The notes: a model not told the origin generated them from the letters alone. A DNA stretch of 57,578 bases from Candidatus Cacconaster equi (GCA_018065895.1 JAGHSK010000041.1:1-57578); one strand, 5' to 3'. Positions 1-9,297 are shown, counted from the first letter of the stretch. Made by a program: numbers and translations.

Positions 1-114
1 TATCCCGAATACTTCGATTAGAGAGGCACTCCGAGTAGAGAAATCGGAAGGAGTAGTCAGGAAAGAGAAGCGAGCGGTTTTGATACTGAGGTATCTCTCT
101 CTAGAGATATAGAA

Positions 115-226
115 AAGGCGGTTATAGTGGTGAGGATCCACCTCTTACCATTCCGAACAGAGAAGTTAAGCTCACCTGCGCCGATGATACTGCTACACCA
201 AGTGGAAAAGTAGGTTGCCGCCACCT
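115..226 (+). rRNA. rrf: 5S ribosomal RNA
   Basis: Recognised from the conserved 5S core (GGATCCACCTCTTACCATTC, then CGAACAGAGAAGTTAAG and GCCGATGATACTGC). The 5' GGCGGTTAT pairs with GTTGCCGCC at the 3' side to form helix I. Ends are placed from this pairing and may be off by a few bases. An intrinsic terminator follows at once, so this is the last gene of an rRNA operon whose 16S and 23S genes would lie upstream of the window. Bases 1-114 show no recognisable 23S end and are probably 23S-5S spacer; they contain a small hairpin (TATCTCT at 92-98, AGAGATA at 103-109). Confidence 0.93.
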
Positions 227-231
227 TTGAA

Positions 232-265
232 GGCCTCAGACTCAAAAAGTCTGGGGCCTTTTTTT
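232..265 (+). terminator. Intrinsic terminator of the rRNA operon
   Basis: An 11-bp stem with one wobble pair (GGCCTCAGACT / AGTCTGGGGCC, loop CAAAA) is followed directly by seven T. It starts six bases after the 5S gene. Confidence 0.93.
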
Positions 266-304
266 GTTTTGATAAGCAGACCTTTTTTTGTTCTGACAAT
301 CAGA
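257..304. repeat. Imperfect 24-bp tandem duplication of the terminator tail
   Basis: Two adjacent 24-bp copies, 257-280 and 281-304, both begin CCTTTTTTTG and match at 21 of 24 positions. The unit starts in the 3' arm of the rRNA terminator, so the T tract exists twice. Confidence 0.75.
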
Positions 305-312
305 CGCGAAAC

Positions 313-346
313 AAAAAATACGGCCACGTTTCCGGGACCGTATTTA
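313..346 (-). terminator. Intrinsic terminator of the transglutaminase-like gene
   Basis: Read on the minus strand, AAATACGG pairs with CCGTATTT and is followed by a run of T. It lies 18 bp after the stop of the minus-strand gene and faces the rRNA terminator. Confidence 0.75.
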
Positions 347-363
347 GGATATAATTGATTGGG

Positions 364-1710
364 TTAATCCAGGTGTTCCACTTCAATCTTGTATTTCCAG
401 TCAGGATAGTAGAGATTTCCACCTTTCCACTCGACTTCACCTCTCTGGAAGTCAACGTCATCGGAACGAGGATAAATCTTCTTAGGTGAAAGTTCGAAGC
501 CGTAATCCTGATTTATGATCAGACGGTAGGTGTCGTGACCGGTGAAGAAGAAATATTTTGAATCCTCATCCCAGGCATATGACCTGAAGCCGAACGACAT
601 GTCCAATGGAACCCAGCCGATGCCCTCAAAATAGGTTTCGCTCCAATCGTGCATTCCGCTTCCGTCAGGATCTACCACGAAACCGCTCTGGAAATGGGTA
701 GGAATGCCTTTGATGCGGCAAAGCGTGCAGAAAAGCAAAGTTACCTGTCCGCAGTCGCCGTGGCCGTTGTCAAGCACATACTCAGGAATATTGGCGAGGG
801 TCGAGTACTCGCGTGCTCCGGACCAAGGGAAATTAGGCTCAACCCATTCGTAAATCGCTTTTGCCTGAAGATATGGATTATCAATGCCTTCAGTCAGTGA
901 ATCGGCGATGTGACGCAGTCTGTCGGAGAAAACCATATGCTTTTCCCTCTCGGCTGTGTATTTCTTGTACAATTCGCTGTTTTTGTCGTAAGGCTTCACC
1001 ATATCAGGAGTAATCTTGTGCCACTCTCCGTAAATTGTATATTCGAACTCTTCGCTGAATACTGTCGGTTCTCCTGCGACAGCCTGAGCCTCCATATAGA
1101 GAGTGCTGTGAGGACATTTTGGATCGGAAAATTTGTATTTAGGAGCACTTGCGCTGATAAATTTCACATCCTGCTGACGTGGAACGTCCTTGCGTGGGAA
1201 AGGAAGCCAGCAGCGGATGGTCTCACCTGCAGGGACAGCATCCGGCTTTACTGTCAAGGTGAATTTCACCTTCATATGTGCAGGTGCAGCGAGTGGATTC
1301 CCGGTGGCATTCACTCCGTCAATGATTTCTTTCATATTCTGCATTTCCAGAGAATCGTGATGGCTGAGAGTTTCGACTCCATCAGGATAATCGTAGTTCC
1401 ATTTGATTTTCTGGCATTCGGGATCTACAAGGAACAACCCTGCTGCTGTACGACGGTAATACATAAGCTTGCCGTCAATCTCTTTTGCCTCCAGAGGACC
1501 ATGTTCTGTCCAATAGGCAATCTGTTCGTCCGTAACGTCAGGAATGTACTTCTGGATGTACTCCTTTACCTGTTCCGGAGTCCAGGTGTAGTCAACGCTT
1601 TCGCGATAGGCAAGGTCTTCTTCCCAACTGTAGTCAGCTACGCGCTTGCTGTTGTTGCATGCAGACAGCGCCAGGAGGACGGTGAGCAAAACGAAAATCT
1701 TCTTTTTCAT
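364..1710 (-). CDS. Transglutaminase-like lipoprotein
   Basis: A 448-residue exported lipoprotein. The signal peptide ends in lipobox LSAC with Cys18, so it should be anchored in a membrane facing the periplasm. The transglutaminase/protease core lies at about 275-375, with a Cys-His-Asp triad visible as Cys320 (GHGDCGQ), His354 (MHDWSE) and Asp370 (PLDMSFG). Family members act as cysteine proteases, amidases or cross-linking enzymes; the substrate here is unknown. About 270 residues precede the core and contain no domain I recognise. It is last in a three-gene minus-strand run, 21 bp after an acetyl-xylan-esterase-like gene, and has its own terminator. The fold assignment is firm; the role is open. 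Confidence 0.85.
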   Translation of the reverse strand: MKKKIFVLLTVLLALSACNNSKRVADYSWEEDLAYRESVDYTWTPEQVKEYIQKYIPDVTDEQIAYWTEHGPLEAKEIDGKLMYYRRTAAGLFLVDPECQKIKWNYDYPDGVETLSHHDSLEMQNMKEIIDGVNATGNPLAAPAHMKVKFTLTVKPDAVPAGETIRCWLPFPRKDVPRQQDVKFISASAPKYKFSDPKCPHSTLYMEAQAVAGEPTVFSEEFEYTIYGEWHKITPDMVKPYDKNSELYKKYTAEREKHMVFSDRLRHIADSLTEGIDNPYLQAKAIYEWVEPNFPWSGAREYSTLANIPEYVLDNGHGDCGQVTLLFCTLCRIKGIPTHFQSGFVVDPDGSGMHDWSETYFEGIGWVPLDMSFGFRSYAWDEDSKYFFFTGHDTYRLIINQDYGFELSPKKIYPRSDDVDFQRGEVEWKGGNLYYPDWKYKIEVEHLD

Positions 1711-1731
1711 AATTATATTGTGTTTGGTCTG

Positions 1732-3042
1732 TTATTGTTCCATATTGAACTGGTCTTTCAACCATTTAATACCTTCTTCGACAAACCACGGATAAAGCCA
1801 GTGACCTGAGTCCCGCGATATTTCCAGACGCTTCGGCGCTGTTATGACATTGTATGCCGAGAAGGTTGAAGAAGGACAGCACACGATATCGTTGAAGCCC
1901 CAGGAGTAATATCCCGGGATGGTCAGGAATCTTGCGAAATTGACAACGTCATAGTATTTGGAAACTTTAATCTTTGCTTCAATGTCAGGTTCATTCTTGT
2001 CGATGAACAGATGTGGCCAGCCACCGCTGCGTCCATAATAATATCCTGTCACGTCACAGAATGCGGGGAACTGGCAAACCATTGCCTTGACCCTCTTGTC
2101 CATTGAAGCCGTTACCACCGACAGCATTCCTCCCTGGCTTCCGCCATAAACGGCAATTCTGGAGGTGTCCACATCCTCGCGGCTGCAAAGGAAGTCGATT
2201 GCACGCAGGCAACCCATATAAACCCTCTTGTAGTAGAATGTTTCCCTGCTCTCCAGCCCCATTGTGGCATATCCTGAAAGCGAACCGCTGACAAGTGCAT
2301 TATATATCTCCGGATCCTGATCCACAGGAATTCCGTGAACACCTATCTCGAGAACAATGAATCCTTTTTCAGCCAGGTCATTCGGACCGTTGAAAGCGCG
2401 GACGGTTGCACCGGGAAGCCTGAGAATTGCAGGGATTTTCCCATCAGCGTTCTTGTATTTGTCCTCTTTTGGAACAGAAAGGACACCATATACGTAATTG
2501 CCGACTCTGTATGACTGAATCTTAACATAGTATACATCAACCTTCGGAGTGCTCTGCTTCTCGTTATAAGTGATCTTTGTGAGCATAGGCACCGCTTCGG
2601 CCTTCTTCCGGGTCTTATCCCAAAATTCGGTGAAATCATCAGGCAGAGTTGTGGTAGGCTTGATGTTGTAAGGCTCAAACCCAATATTGGTCAGATTGGA
2701 ATATTTCTTTCCGTCCACCTCGACGGATGTCCGGATAGTAGTGAATCCCGGCTCTTTGCGTCCTGGGACTTTAATCGTGGCATAGCCGTTCTTGTCGGTA
2801 CGGACCTTCCCCTCATATACTGCTTTCAACTTCTCCGGGCCATAACTGTAAGAGATTTCAGTGTTCGGCATCAGCCTGTTCTCGCGGATTGCGAAAATCT
2901 TTACGACAGCCGTTTCATTGCAATTGTAAACCCAATCCTGATGGTCTGGTTCCGCATAAGGCGTCACATACTGTTTTGACGGCTGAGCATAGAGGCCGAT
3001 ACACAGGACGGACAGAATCAAAGTGATGAAAAATCTTTTCAT
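1732..3042 (-). CDS. Acetyl xylan esterase / cephalosporin-C deacetylase-like hydrolase
   Basis: A 436-residue secreted protein with a signal peptide ending near Ala19. It has an N-terminal beta-sandwich-like region (about 40-125), then an AXE1-type alpha/beta hydrolase beginning at DDFTEFWDKTRKKAE. Catalytic residues visible are Ser302 in GGSQGG, probably Asp385 (WGFND) and His414 (DSGHW). The family removes acetyl groups from xylan or other acetylated glycans. The start chosen is MKRFFITL because it gives a proper signal peptide; the reading frame extends 12 codons further upstream. The gene follows the permease by 19 bp. Substrate cannot be told from sequence. Confidence 0.85.
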   Translation of the reverse strand: MKRFFITLILSVLCIGLYAQPSKQYVTPYAEPDHQDWVYNCNETAVVKIFAIRENRLMPNTEISYSYGPEKLKAVYEGKVRTDKNGYATIKVPGRKEPGFTTIRTSVEVDGKKYSNLTNIGFEPYNIKPTTTLPDDFTEFWDKTRKKAEAVPMLTKITYNEKQSTPKVDVYYVKIQSYRVGNYVYGVLSVPKEDKYKNADGKIPAILRLPGATVRAFNGPNDLAEKGFIVLEIGVHGIPVDQDPEIYNALVSGSLSGYATMGLESRETFYYKRVYMGCLRAIDFLCSREDVDTSRIAVYGGSQGGMLSVVTASMDKRVKAMVCQFPAFCDVTGYYYGRSGGWPHLFIDKNEPDIEAKIKVSKYYDVVNFARFLTIPGYYSWGFNDIVCCPSSTFSAYNVITAPKRLEISRDSGHWLYPWFVEEGIKWLKDQFNMEQ

Positions 3043-3061
3043 ATTCAGAAATTTATGTTGT

Positions 3062-4120
3062 CTAAAAAAGCATGGCAATGAATCCCGTAATCATTGCGAC
3101 GGCACAATTGATTGCTTTTGCCTTGACGAAACTGCTTTTGCTCTCGGCAATAAGCGGCAGTGAAGCATGCCCGTCCTGGCTTATGCAACTGGCCAGAAGA
3201 ACGGGAAGTGGAACGATGCCGGCGGCATAAAGTGTAACGAAAATCATATGCGGCCCGGATTCCGGGATTATTCCAATCAGTGTGGCCAGGAGAATCATCA
3301 GGACTGTGTTGTCTGTGATCCATTGGCTGATATCCCAATAATTGAGCAGAATGCCCACGAACAGAAGAACTCCGAACGTCCATGCGAAGATGGTGGGAAG
3401 GTGCTTCACTACGATGTGATGCCAAAGATGTTCCTCCACAAAGTGGTCTGATGCAAACACCAGGACGAACAGAACCACAACACTGAGAACGGCGAACATA
3501 ATGTTCATCCACTCCTCACTCAGAAGATTGATGCTGCCCACGATCTCCTCATGGTGTTCTGCTTCCGAGCCATGATCGTGCTCGAGATGACCTGTTGCGA
3601 GAGCTACAATGAAAATAGCCACGCCCAGGAACAGCAACGCCCGCTTCCAGGTAAGATGACGTCCGTTATGGGGATGCTCCTGTGTATCTTCTTCGTGAAT
3701 CTGATAATTGTCGGGACAGTGCATCTTGAGATCCTTTTTGAAAAGCAGGTCTGTCAGCAATCCGATTGCCACGGCAATTGCAAACAAAAGTGCGAAAATC
3801 CAAAGGACATCCTGAGGGATTGTCGCCATCATCACGAAGGCTTCATCTCCTGAAGAAGCGATCATCATTGCCACAAGGGCCCCGAATGACAGCATCTTAT
3901 GCGTATAGAGCGATACGGTTGCGAAGCCTCCCATACACCCGGGGATACTGCCCAGCAGCGCCCCTACCAGTATGCCTCCGAAACGGCTCTTCCTCAGGCC
4001 CTCGAAGAAATGTCCCTTTGACTCGATGTTAAGGGACTCAATCATCATCATCATTATGACAACGAGCCCGGTAATAAGTATGGAATTGCGGAGAACATCC
4101 ACAAACAGATGCAAAAACAT
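3062..4120 (-). CDS. Putative heavy-metal exporter-like permease (ArsP_2 / DUF2899 type)
   Basis: A 352-residue polytopic membrane protein with about ten hydrophobic segments in two halves. Each half carries a Gly/Pro motif: GSIPGCMGGF at about 57-66 and IIPESGPHMIF in the second half. This matches the uncharacterised putative 10-TM heavy-metal exporter family, also annotated as putative manganese transporter. The central hydrophilic loops are His-rich (about 141-155 and HLEHDHGSEAEHHEE at 178-192), as expected for metal binding. It is first gene of a run with the esterase and transglutaminase genes. Transport of metal is inferred; substrate and direction are unknown. Confidence 0.75.
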   Translation of the reverse strand: MFLHLFVDVLRNSILITGLVVIMMMMIESLNIESKGHFFEGLRKSRFGGILVGALLGSIPGCMGGFATVSLYTHKMLSFGALVAMMIASSGDEAFVMMATIPQDVLWIFALLFAIAVAIGLLTDLLFKKDLKMHCPDNYQIHEEDTQEHPHNGRHLTWKRALLFLGVAIFIVALATGHLEHDHGSEAEHHEEIVGSINLLSEEWMNIMFAVLSVVVLFVLVFASDHFVEEHLWHHIVVKHLPTIFAWTFGVLLFVGILLNYWDISQWITDNTVLMILLATLIGIIPESGPHMIFVTLYAAGIVPLPVLLASCISQDGHASLPLIAESKSSFVKAKAINCAVAMITGFIAMLF

Positions 4121-4144
4121 TTTTATACAAATTCTTTTTCAAGA

Positions 4145-4152
4145 CAAATTTA
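4145..4152 (-). promoter_or_regulatory. -7 box for the metal-permease gene
   Basis: TAAATTTG on the minus strand fits TAnnTTTG and lies about 25 bp before the permease ATG. It sits back to back with the plus-strand box at 4161. Confidence 0.6.
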
Positions 4153-4160
4153 CAATTTAT

Positions 4161-4168
4161 TATCTTTG
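4161..4168 (+). promoter_or_regulatory. -7 box for the SIMPL gene
   Basis: TATCTTTG is a full match to TAnnTTTG, 16 bp before the ATG. A T-rich TTTTC lies 20 bp upstream as a weak -33 box. Confidence 0.7.
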
Positions 4169-4184
4169 TAGAAAACACACGAAT

Positions 4185-4886
4185 ATGGATAAGTCAAGAA
4201 TTTTTCAAGGCCTTTCCATCATGGTTGGCCTTATCGTTTTGGGCATAATGATACCTACTGCCGTATCACGCCTCAAGTCATATGAAAGAACCGTGGACGT
4301 CAAAGGCCTCTGCGAAAAGGAGGTAAAGGCTGACAAGGCTATCTGGCCACTGGTGTATAAAGTTGTCGGAAATGATCTCAACACGGTATACGAGAAGATT
4401 GAAAGCAACAACAAGGCAATCGAAAAGTTTTTGTTGGAAGGTGGGATAAGCAAAGATGAAATAACGGTTACAGCGCCTGTCGTATCGGATAAATATACTC
4501 AGGAGTATGGCTCGAATGACAGAGCTTTCAGGTATGTGGCAAAGACTACCGTGACGGTGTGCACCAAGGATGTGGATAAGGTCCTTGCTTTGATTGACCG
4601 ACAGATAAGTCTTATTCTTGAGGGAATTACGATTGAAAATGACTGGGATGCCAAGACAGAATTCATGTTCGAGTCACTCAACGACATAAAACCTCAAATG
4701 ATCGAGGAAGCTACAAGGAATGCCAGAGAGGTGGCGATGAAATTCGCACAGGATTCCAACAGCCGTTTGGGAAAGATCAAGAAGGCTTCCCAGGGAACTT
4801 TCAGTATCGAAGCTCGTGACAGCAATACCCCGTACATCAAGAAGGTCCGTGTTGTCACCAACGTTGTTTACTACCTTTCAAAATAA
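4185..4886 (+). CDS. SIMPL (DUF541) domain protein
   Basis: A 233-residue protein with an N-terminal hydrophobic anchor (about 8-26) followed by a SIMPL/DUF541 domain. Family features visible are the VDVKGLCEKEVKADKAIW entry strand, the repeated helix-strand pattern and the C-terminal RVVTNVVYYL strand. The family is periplasmic and of poorly defined role. The start MDKSRIFQG is chosen because the promoter box lies just upstream; the frame stays open 71 codons further but runs through the divergent promoters. It is followed after 3 bp by the beta-lactamase-fold lipoprotein, so the two are probably cotranscribed. Confidence 0.82.
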   Translation: MDKSRIFQGLSIMVGLIVLGIMIPTAVSRLKSYERTVDVKGLCEKEVKADKAIWPLVYKVVGNDLNTVYEKIESNNKAIEKFLLEGGISKDEITVTAPVVSDKYTQEYGSNDRAFRYVAKTTVTVCTKDVDKVLALIDRQISLILEGITIENDWDAKTEFMFESLNDIKPQMIEEATRNAREVAMKFAQDSNSRLGKIKKASQGTFSIEARDSNTPYIKKVRVVTNVVYYLSK

Positions 4887-4889
4887 AAT

Positions 4890-6404
4890 ATGAAACGTTT
4901 TGCATTTTCTTTGGTTTTGTGCCTGTCCCTCCTGTCCATGCTTACAGGCTGTGGAAAGAAGACCGCTTACATCCCTAAGGGATTTGATGCTTACTGCCAG
5001 AAAACTTTTGATGAATGGCAGATTCCTGGAATGGCTGTCGTTGTTGTAAAGGACGGCGAAATTGTCTATTTAAAAGGATTTGGAACGACAAAACTCGACA
5101 GTACGGGTGTTGACGTCGATCCGGTTAATACACAATTTGTGATCTGTTCTACTACAAAGGCCTTCACAGGTACTCTGCTGGGCACTGTAATAGATGACTA
5201 TGATGTGAAATGGAGCGATCCGGTCATCAAGCACCTTCCTGATTTCAAGTTGTATGATGATTGGGCTACCAAAAATATGACTGTTCAGGAGATCAATACT
5301 CACCATACCGGCTTCAAGACCTATGCGATGGACGACCTGCCGATGTTCGGCTATGGTCGGGATGATCTGTACGATATGTTCTCAGTTCTTCAGCCGACCT
5401 ACTCCTTCAGGTCAACGTATGCTTATAACAATGAGACATACACCATTTCAGCAAAGATTATTGAGAAGTACACCGGTATGAGCTGGGATGATGCCATTGC
5501 AGAACGTATATACAAACCGTTGAAGATGACCCATTCCACAACAGGAAACAAGGATAGTGCGTATTTCAAGTCAGATAAGCTCGCGTATGGATACCGCGTC
5601 GCATATGACTATGAGGGAGATTCTCTTGTAGTGACTCCTCGGGATGACAGAAAGGACGGATATACATGGCTCAGCGCTGTTGCTCCAGCCGCTTTCGTGA
5701 TGACAACTGCCGCTGATATGGCAAACTGGCTAAGGATGCACCTCAATCATGGCGTATTTGAGGGTGATACCGTCATTTCCCGCAAGAATCACGATATGCT
5801 GTTCTATCCGCAGACTGTGACATCTTTCAATGACGAGAAGGTTTGCACTTATGCTCAAGGATGGACTGTTGAGCAGACAAGCCTCAGACGGTTCATACGT
5901 CACACTGGTCTGGGCTATGGATATACTTCAATTGTGGGCTTTGTTCCTGACCTCAATATGGGTGTGGCAATCCTTACAAACAACGGCTCATCTTCTGATC
6001 CTCAGGAAGGCATCGCCCGCAAGCTTATTGATATGTACTATGGTATCGAAGGCAAGGATTGGGCCCACGATTACCTTGAAGATTTCAAAGAGGGATTCAA
6101 GCCTGATGAGAACAAGAAGGACAAGCCTGCAGAAGAGGTTGTATCTCCTCTGCAGAACAGTGCGTACGTTGGAACATATTTCAAACCGGTATTCGGAGAT
6201 GCGGTTGTATATGAAAAGGACGGTTGTCTCCGGTTCAAGCTCAAGGCTGTTGACAGTGAGCTGAAGCATAAGAATGGCAATATGTTCTCATTCCATGTTG
6301 ACGGAGCCGGTCACTTTGACCTCACCTTTACCGTAGAGAAGGGAAAAGCCAAGTCATTTACGTTCGATATAAACGATCCTATCGGGGAGTTCGAAAGAAA
6401 ATAG
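4890..6404 (+). CDS. Class C beta-lactamase-fold serine hydrolase lipoprotein
   Basis: A 504-residue lipoprotein with lipobox LTGC (Cys21). The beta-lactamase/penicillin-binding fold shows the three expected motifs: SxxK at Ser87-Lys90 (CSTTK), YxN at Tyr179-Asn181 (AYNNETY), and HTG at 338-340 in place of KTG. A C-terminal extension of about 110 residues (from roughly 395) looks like the DUF3471 barrel often found on such proteins. Members are usually D-amino-acid peptidases or esterases rather than true drug-resistance enzymes, so I do not infer resistance. A strong terminator lies 16 bp after the stop. Confidence 0.87.
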   Translation: MKRFAFSLVLCLSLLSMLTGCGKKTAYIPKGFDAYCQKTFDEWQIPGMAVVVVKDGEIVYLKGFGTTKLDSTGVDVDPVNTQFVICSTTKAFTGTLLGTVIDDYDVKWSDPVIKHLPDFKLYDDWATKNMTVQEINTHHTGFKTYAMDDLPMFGYGRDDLYDMFSVLQPTYSFRSTYAYNNETYTISAKIIEKYTGMSWDDAIAERIYKPLKMTHSTTGNKDSAYFKSDKLAYGYRVAYDYEGDSLVVTPRDDRKDGYTWLSAVAPAAFVMTTAADMANWLRMHLNHGVFEGDTVISRKNHDMLFYPQTVTSFNDEKVCTYAQGWTVEQTSLRRFIRHTGLGYGYTSIVGFVPDLNMGVAILTNNGSSSDPQEGIARKLIDMYYGIEGKDWAHDYLEDFKEGFKPDENKKDKPAEEVVSPLQNSAYVGTYFKPVFGDAVVYEKDGCLRFKLKAVDSELKHKNGNMFSFHVDGAGHFDLTFTVEKGKAKSFTFDINDPIGEFERK

Positions 6405-6420
6405 CATTATTGATCATTGG

Positions 6421-6461
6421 AACGACCTGGAATTCTGAAAAAGTATTCCGGGTCGTTTTGT
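6421..6461 (+). terminator. Intrinsic terminator after the serine hydrolase gene
   Basis: A 13-bp stem with one wobble pair (AACGACCTGGAAT / ATTCCGGGTCGTT) is followed by TTGTT. The stem is long and GC-containing, so it should be effective. Confidence 0.88.
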
Positions 6462-6477
6462 TAAAGAATTTGCAGGT

Positions 6478-7386
6478 ATGAAACAGGAATTGTTTACGCT
6501 GCCTTCCACCTTTGACGGTTTGCTGCTGTCAGTGGCAATGACAAGGCCTGAAGGTGAGCCAAAAGGCATCATTCAGTTTGTTCACGGAATGATTGAGCAT
6601 AAGGAACGCTACTATCCGATTATGGAATGGTTTTCCGACCATGGGTACGTTTGCATCATCAGCGATTTGCGCGGCCACGGCGCTTCAGTGGGCAGCCAGG
6701 AGGATCTCGGCTATTTCGGACCGAATGGATGGATGGCATTTGTTGAGGATACAAAGGCCGTCGGGGACAAAGCGAGAGGCGAGTTTTCCGGAATATCGTT
6801 TACCCTTATTGGACACAGCATGGGATCCCTTATAGTCAGAAGCTATCTTAAACGATATGACTCCACGATAGATCGTCTGATTGTTTCCGGATCTCCTTCC
6901 GATAATCCTGCGAAAGGGGCGGGAAAGGCTTTGGCAAAGACATTACAAGGTGTTATGGGCCCTCGGCATAGATCAAAACTGCTCCATAAGATAAGTTTTG
7001 CCGGGTACAATAAGGATTTCAAAGGGGATGGATTTGACCGTGCATGGGTATGCTCCGACAAGAAAATGCTTGAGGCTTATCATAATGACCCGCTTTGCCG
7101 CTTCATTTTCACATTGGATGGTTTCATCAACCTTTTTGACCTTATGTCCGACTGCTATTCGGCTCAGGGGTGGAACGTCACCAAACCGGATATCCCTATC
7201 CGTTTCGTATCAGGGGCGTTGGACCCATGCCGCATTTCAGACGAGAAATGGATAGCGGCAATTGATTTCCTGACAGAACGCGGCTATTCTGACGTGAGTG
7301 GAAAACTTTATCCGGGAATGCGCCATGAAACTTTCAACGAAAGGGATAAGCTGACAGTGTGGAACGACATCTTGAAGGAACTATGA
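6478..7386 (+). CDS. Alpha/beta hydrolase (serine aminopeptidase S33 / monoacylglycerol-lipase-like)
   Basis: A 302-residue cytoplasmic hydrolase. Oxyanion motif [11 protein letters not shown] is at 35-45, nucleophile elbow GHSMG has Ser114, the acid is probably Asp in SGALDPC (about 247) and the base His in GMRHETF (about 281). It resembles the Hydrolase_4 family, which includes monoacylglycerol lipases and lysophospholipases. Its stop overlaps the glpK start as ATGA, implying translational coupling. A lipase that frees glycerol next to a kinase that phosphorylates it is an attractive pathway, but that link is inference. No clear promoter box was found in the short gap after the terminator. 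Confidence 0.83.
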   Translation: MKQELFTLPSTFDGLLLSVAMTRPEGEPKGIIQFVHGMIEHKERYYPIMEWFSDHGYVCIISDLRGHGASVGSQEDLGYFGPNGWMAFVEDTKAVGDKARGEFSGISFTLIGHSMGSLIVRSYLKRYDSTIDRLIVSGSPSDNPAKGAGKALAKTLQGVMGPRHRSKLLHKISFAGYNKDFKGDGFDRAWVCSDKKMLEAYHNDPLCRFIFTLDGFINLFDLMSDCYSAQGWNVTKPDIPIRFVSGALDPCRISDEKWIAAIDFLTERGYSDVSGKLYPGMRHETFNERDKLTVWNDILKEL

Positions 7387-8858
7387 AATACATTCTTGCC
7401 ATAGATCAGGGGACAACAAGCTCCCGTGCAATTCTGTTTGACAGTGACTGTAACATTGTGGACACCGAACAGAAAGAGTTTCCTCAACATTTTCCTAAAC
7501 CCGGCCTTGTTGAACATGACCCTGAAGATATCTGGAACACTGTTCGTGAAACCGTTGCAATGGTGTTGGACCGTAACCGCGACAAAACGGTCGAGGCTAT
7601 CGGAATCGCGAATCAGCGAGAAACGACGGTTGTCTGGGATGCTGTGACAGGAAAGGCCGTATATAACGCAATTGTCTGGCAGGACAGACGTACGGCGGAT
7701 TTCTGTGCAACTCTTAAAGATCGTGCGGAGGTCATACGGGAAAAGACAGGTCTGATTCCTGACGCGTATTTCAGTGGGACAAAGATCAAATGGATTCTTG
7801 AAAACGTTGATGGAGCATCAGATATGGCATTGAACGGCTCATTGCGATTCGGAACGGTTGATTCATTTCTGGTATGGCGCCTTACAGGCGGTAAAGTCCA
7901 TGCAACGGATGTAACGAATGCCTCCCGCACAATGCTTTTCAACATCCATACGATGAGGTGGGATGAAGAACTTCTTGAGATGCTCGGCATACCCGCAGAC
8001 ATTCTTCCGGAAGTCAGGGAAAATACTGCATTCTTTGGATATACGTTTGGAATTAATGGTATTCCTGACGGCATACCGATAACCGGTATCGCCGGAGATC
8101 AGCAGTCCTCGCTTTTTGGCCAGATGTGCCTTCGCCCGGGAGATGTCAAGAATACATACGGTACAGGCTGTTTCCTCCTGATGAACTGCGGAAGGAATGC
8201 GCTTCTGTCGCGGCACAATCTCCTGACGACTGTCGCCTGGTCCGTCAACGGGGAGGTCAACTATGCCATTGAGGGTAGTATCTTCGTTGCGGGAAGCATT
8301 GTCCAGTGGCTTAGGGATGGACTTGGAATAATAAAGTCATCCTCTGAGATAGAGGAATTGGCTAAGTCTGTTCCAGATAATGGGGGAGTGACCTTCGTAC
8401 CGGCTCTTACCGGGCTGGGGGCCCCATATTGGAATCCTGATGCAAAAGGAATGGTTCGAGGAATAACCCGTGGCACTACTGCTGCTCACATTGCACGTGC
8501 GGCTCTCGAAGGGATTGCATTTGAGACTTTTGATGTACTTCAGGCGATGTCCCTGGACACAGGTATCCCTATTTGTGAACTGAAAGTTGATGGAGGAGCC
8601 TCAAGAAACAATCTGCTTATGCAATTTCAAGCGGATATTCTCGGCGTGACAACAGTCCGTCCGAAAATAGTGGAGACTACGGCACTGGGAGCAGCCCTCC
8701 TTGCCGGCCTTGGCGTCGGAATCTGGAAGAGCACCGCTGAAATGCAGAGTCATTGGCAGCAGGATTGCAAATTCATTCCACAGATGGCTGAAAACGAGGC
8801 TTCGCTTGCTGTGGAAAATTGGCATCAAGCGATAAGAAAGGTTCTGGACGACAAGTAA
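7383..8858 (+). CDS. glpK: Glycerol kinase
   Basis: A 491-residue FGGY-family kinase that makes sn-glycerol-3-phosphate from glycerol and ATP in the cytoplasm. Visible features are the N-terminal ATPase motif [15 protein letters not shown], the substrate-loop [16 protein letters not shown], and the C-terminal [16 protein letters not shown] signature, all typical of GlpK rather than other sugar kinases. The start MKYILAID overlaps the upstream hydrolase stop by 4 bp. The gene ends one base before the stop of the convergent OsmC-like gene, and no terminator is visible between them. Confidence 0.96.
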   Translation: MKYILAIDQGTTSSRAILFDSDCNIVDTEQKEFPQHFPKPGLVEHDPEDIWNTVRETVAMVLDRNRDKTVEAIGIANQRETTVVWDAVTGKAVYNAIVWQDRRTADFCATLKDRAEVIREKTGLIPDAYFSGTKIKWILENVDGASDMALNGSLRFGTVDSFLVWRLTGGKVHATDVTNASRTMLFNIHTMRWDEELLEMLGIPADILPEVRENTAFFGYTFGINGIPDGIPITGIAGDQQSSLFGQMCLRPGDVKNTYGTGCFLLMNCGRNALLSRHNLLTTVAWSVNGEVNYAIEGSIFVAGSIVQWLRDGLGIIKSSSEIEELAKSVPDNGGVTFVPALTGLGAPYWNPDAKGMVRGITRGTTAAHIARAALEGIAFETFDVLQAMSLDTGIPICELKVDGGASRNNLLMQFQADILGVTTVRPKIVETTALGAALLAGLGVGIWKSTAEMQSHWQQDCKFIPQMAENEASLAVENWHQAIRKVLDDK

Positions 8859-8859
8859 A

Positions 8860-9270
8860 TCAGTCGTAAATGAAATTTACGATTTTCTTGATTTCCGGGC
8901 TGATGCTATTGGCTACCGGACAGGTTTTGGCGGCATTTTCAATCATTGCCTTTTGCTTGTCAGTGTAGCAGGATCCCTCTGGAAATTTGATATCAAGATG
9001 CAGTTCCGCTACACGGCGTGGATTTGCTGCCATTATCTTTTCAGTTGTGACAGTTGTTCCATCGATGGAAAATCCGTTTGTTTTTGCAGCCATTCCGATG
9101 ATGGTGAGCATACAACATCCCAAAGATGTAGCAAACAGGTCTGTAGGTGAAAATAATGAACCGTCGCCATTATTATCCTTTGGGGCGACTGTCCTGATTT
9201 TGCTTCCCGAATCGAGGTGCTCGGCTTCGCAGTGGAGATCACCTGTGTATTTTGTCCTAATTACTGTCAT
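8860..9270 (-). CDS. OsmC/Ohr family protein
   Basis: A 136-residue OsmC-fold protein. The two redox cysteines of the family are present: one in LGCCMLT (about 52-53) and one in KTCPVANSI (about 117). Family members reduce organic hydroperoxides using paired cysteines and act as dimers. An extra Cys neighbours the first one. It resembles the general OsmC group more than classical Ohr. It follows cysS by 27 bp on the same strand and is probably read from the cysS promoter. Confidence 0.85.
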   Translation of the reverse strand: MTVIRTKYTGDLHCEAEHLDSGSKIRTVAPKDNNGDGSLFSPTDLFATSLGCCMLTIIGMAAKTNGFSIDGTTVTTEKIMAANPRRVAELHLDIKFPEGSCYTDKQKAMIENAAKTCPVANSISPEIKKIVNFIYD

Positions 9271-9297
9271 AATATTCGGTTCTATGTTATTGGACAG

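Noticed and set aside
910-1809. A 299-codon open frame on the plus strand opposite the transglutaminase-like gene
   Set aside because: It has no domain, no promoter box and lies fully antisense to a gene with an intact catalytic triad and lipobox.
3972-4184. Upstream extension of the SIMPL gene by 71 codons
   Set aside because: It would place both divergent promoters inside the coding region and add a non-signal-like sequence.
4890-6404. Reading the class C beta-lactamase-fold protein as an antibiotic-resistance gene
   Set aside because: It is a lipoprotein with HTG and a C-terminal DUF3471-like extension, the pattern of housekeeping peptidases or esterases.
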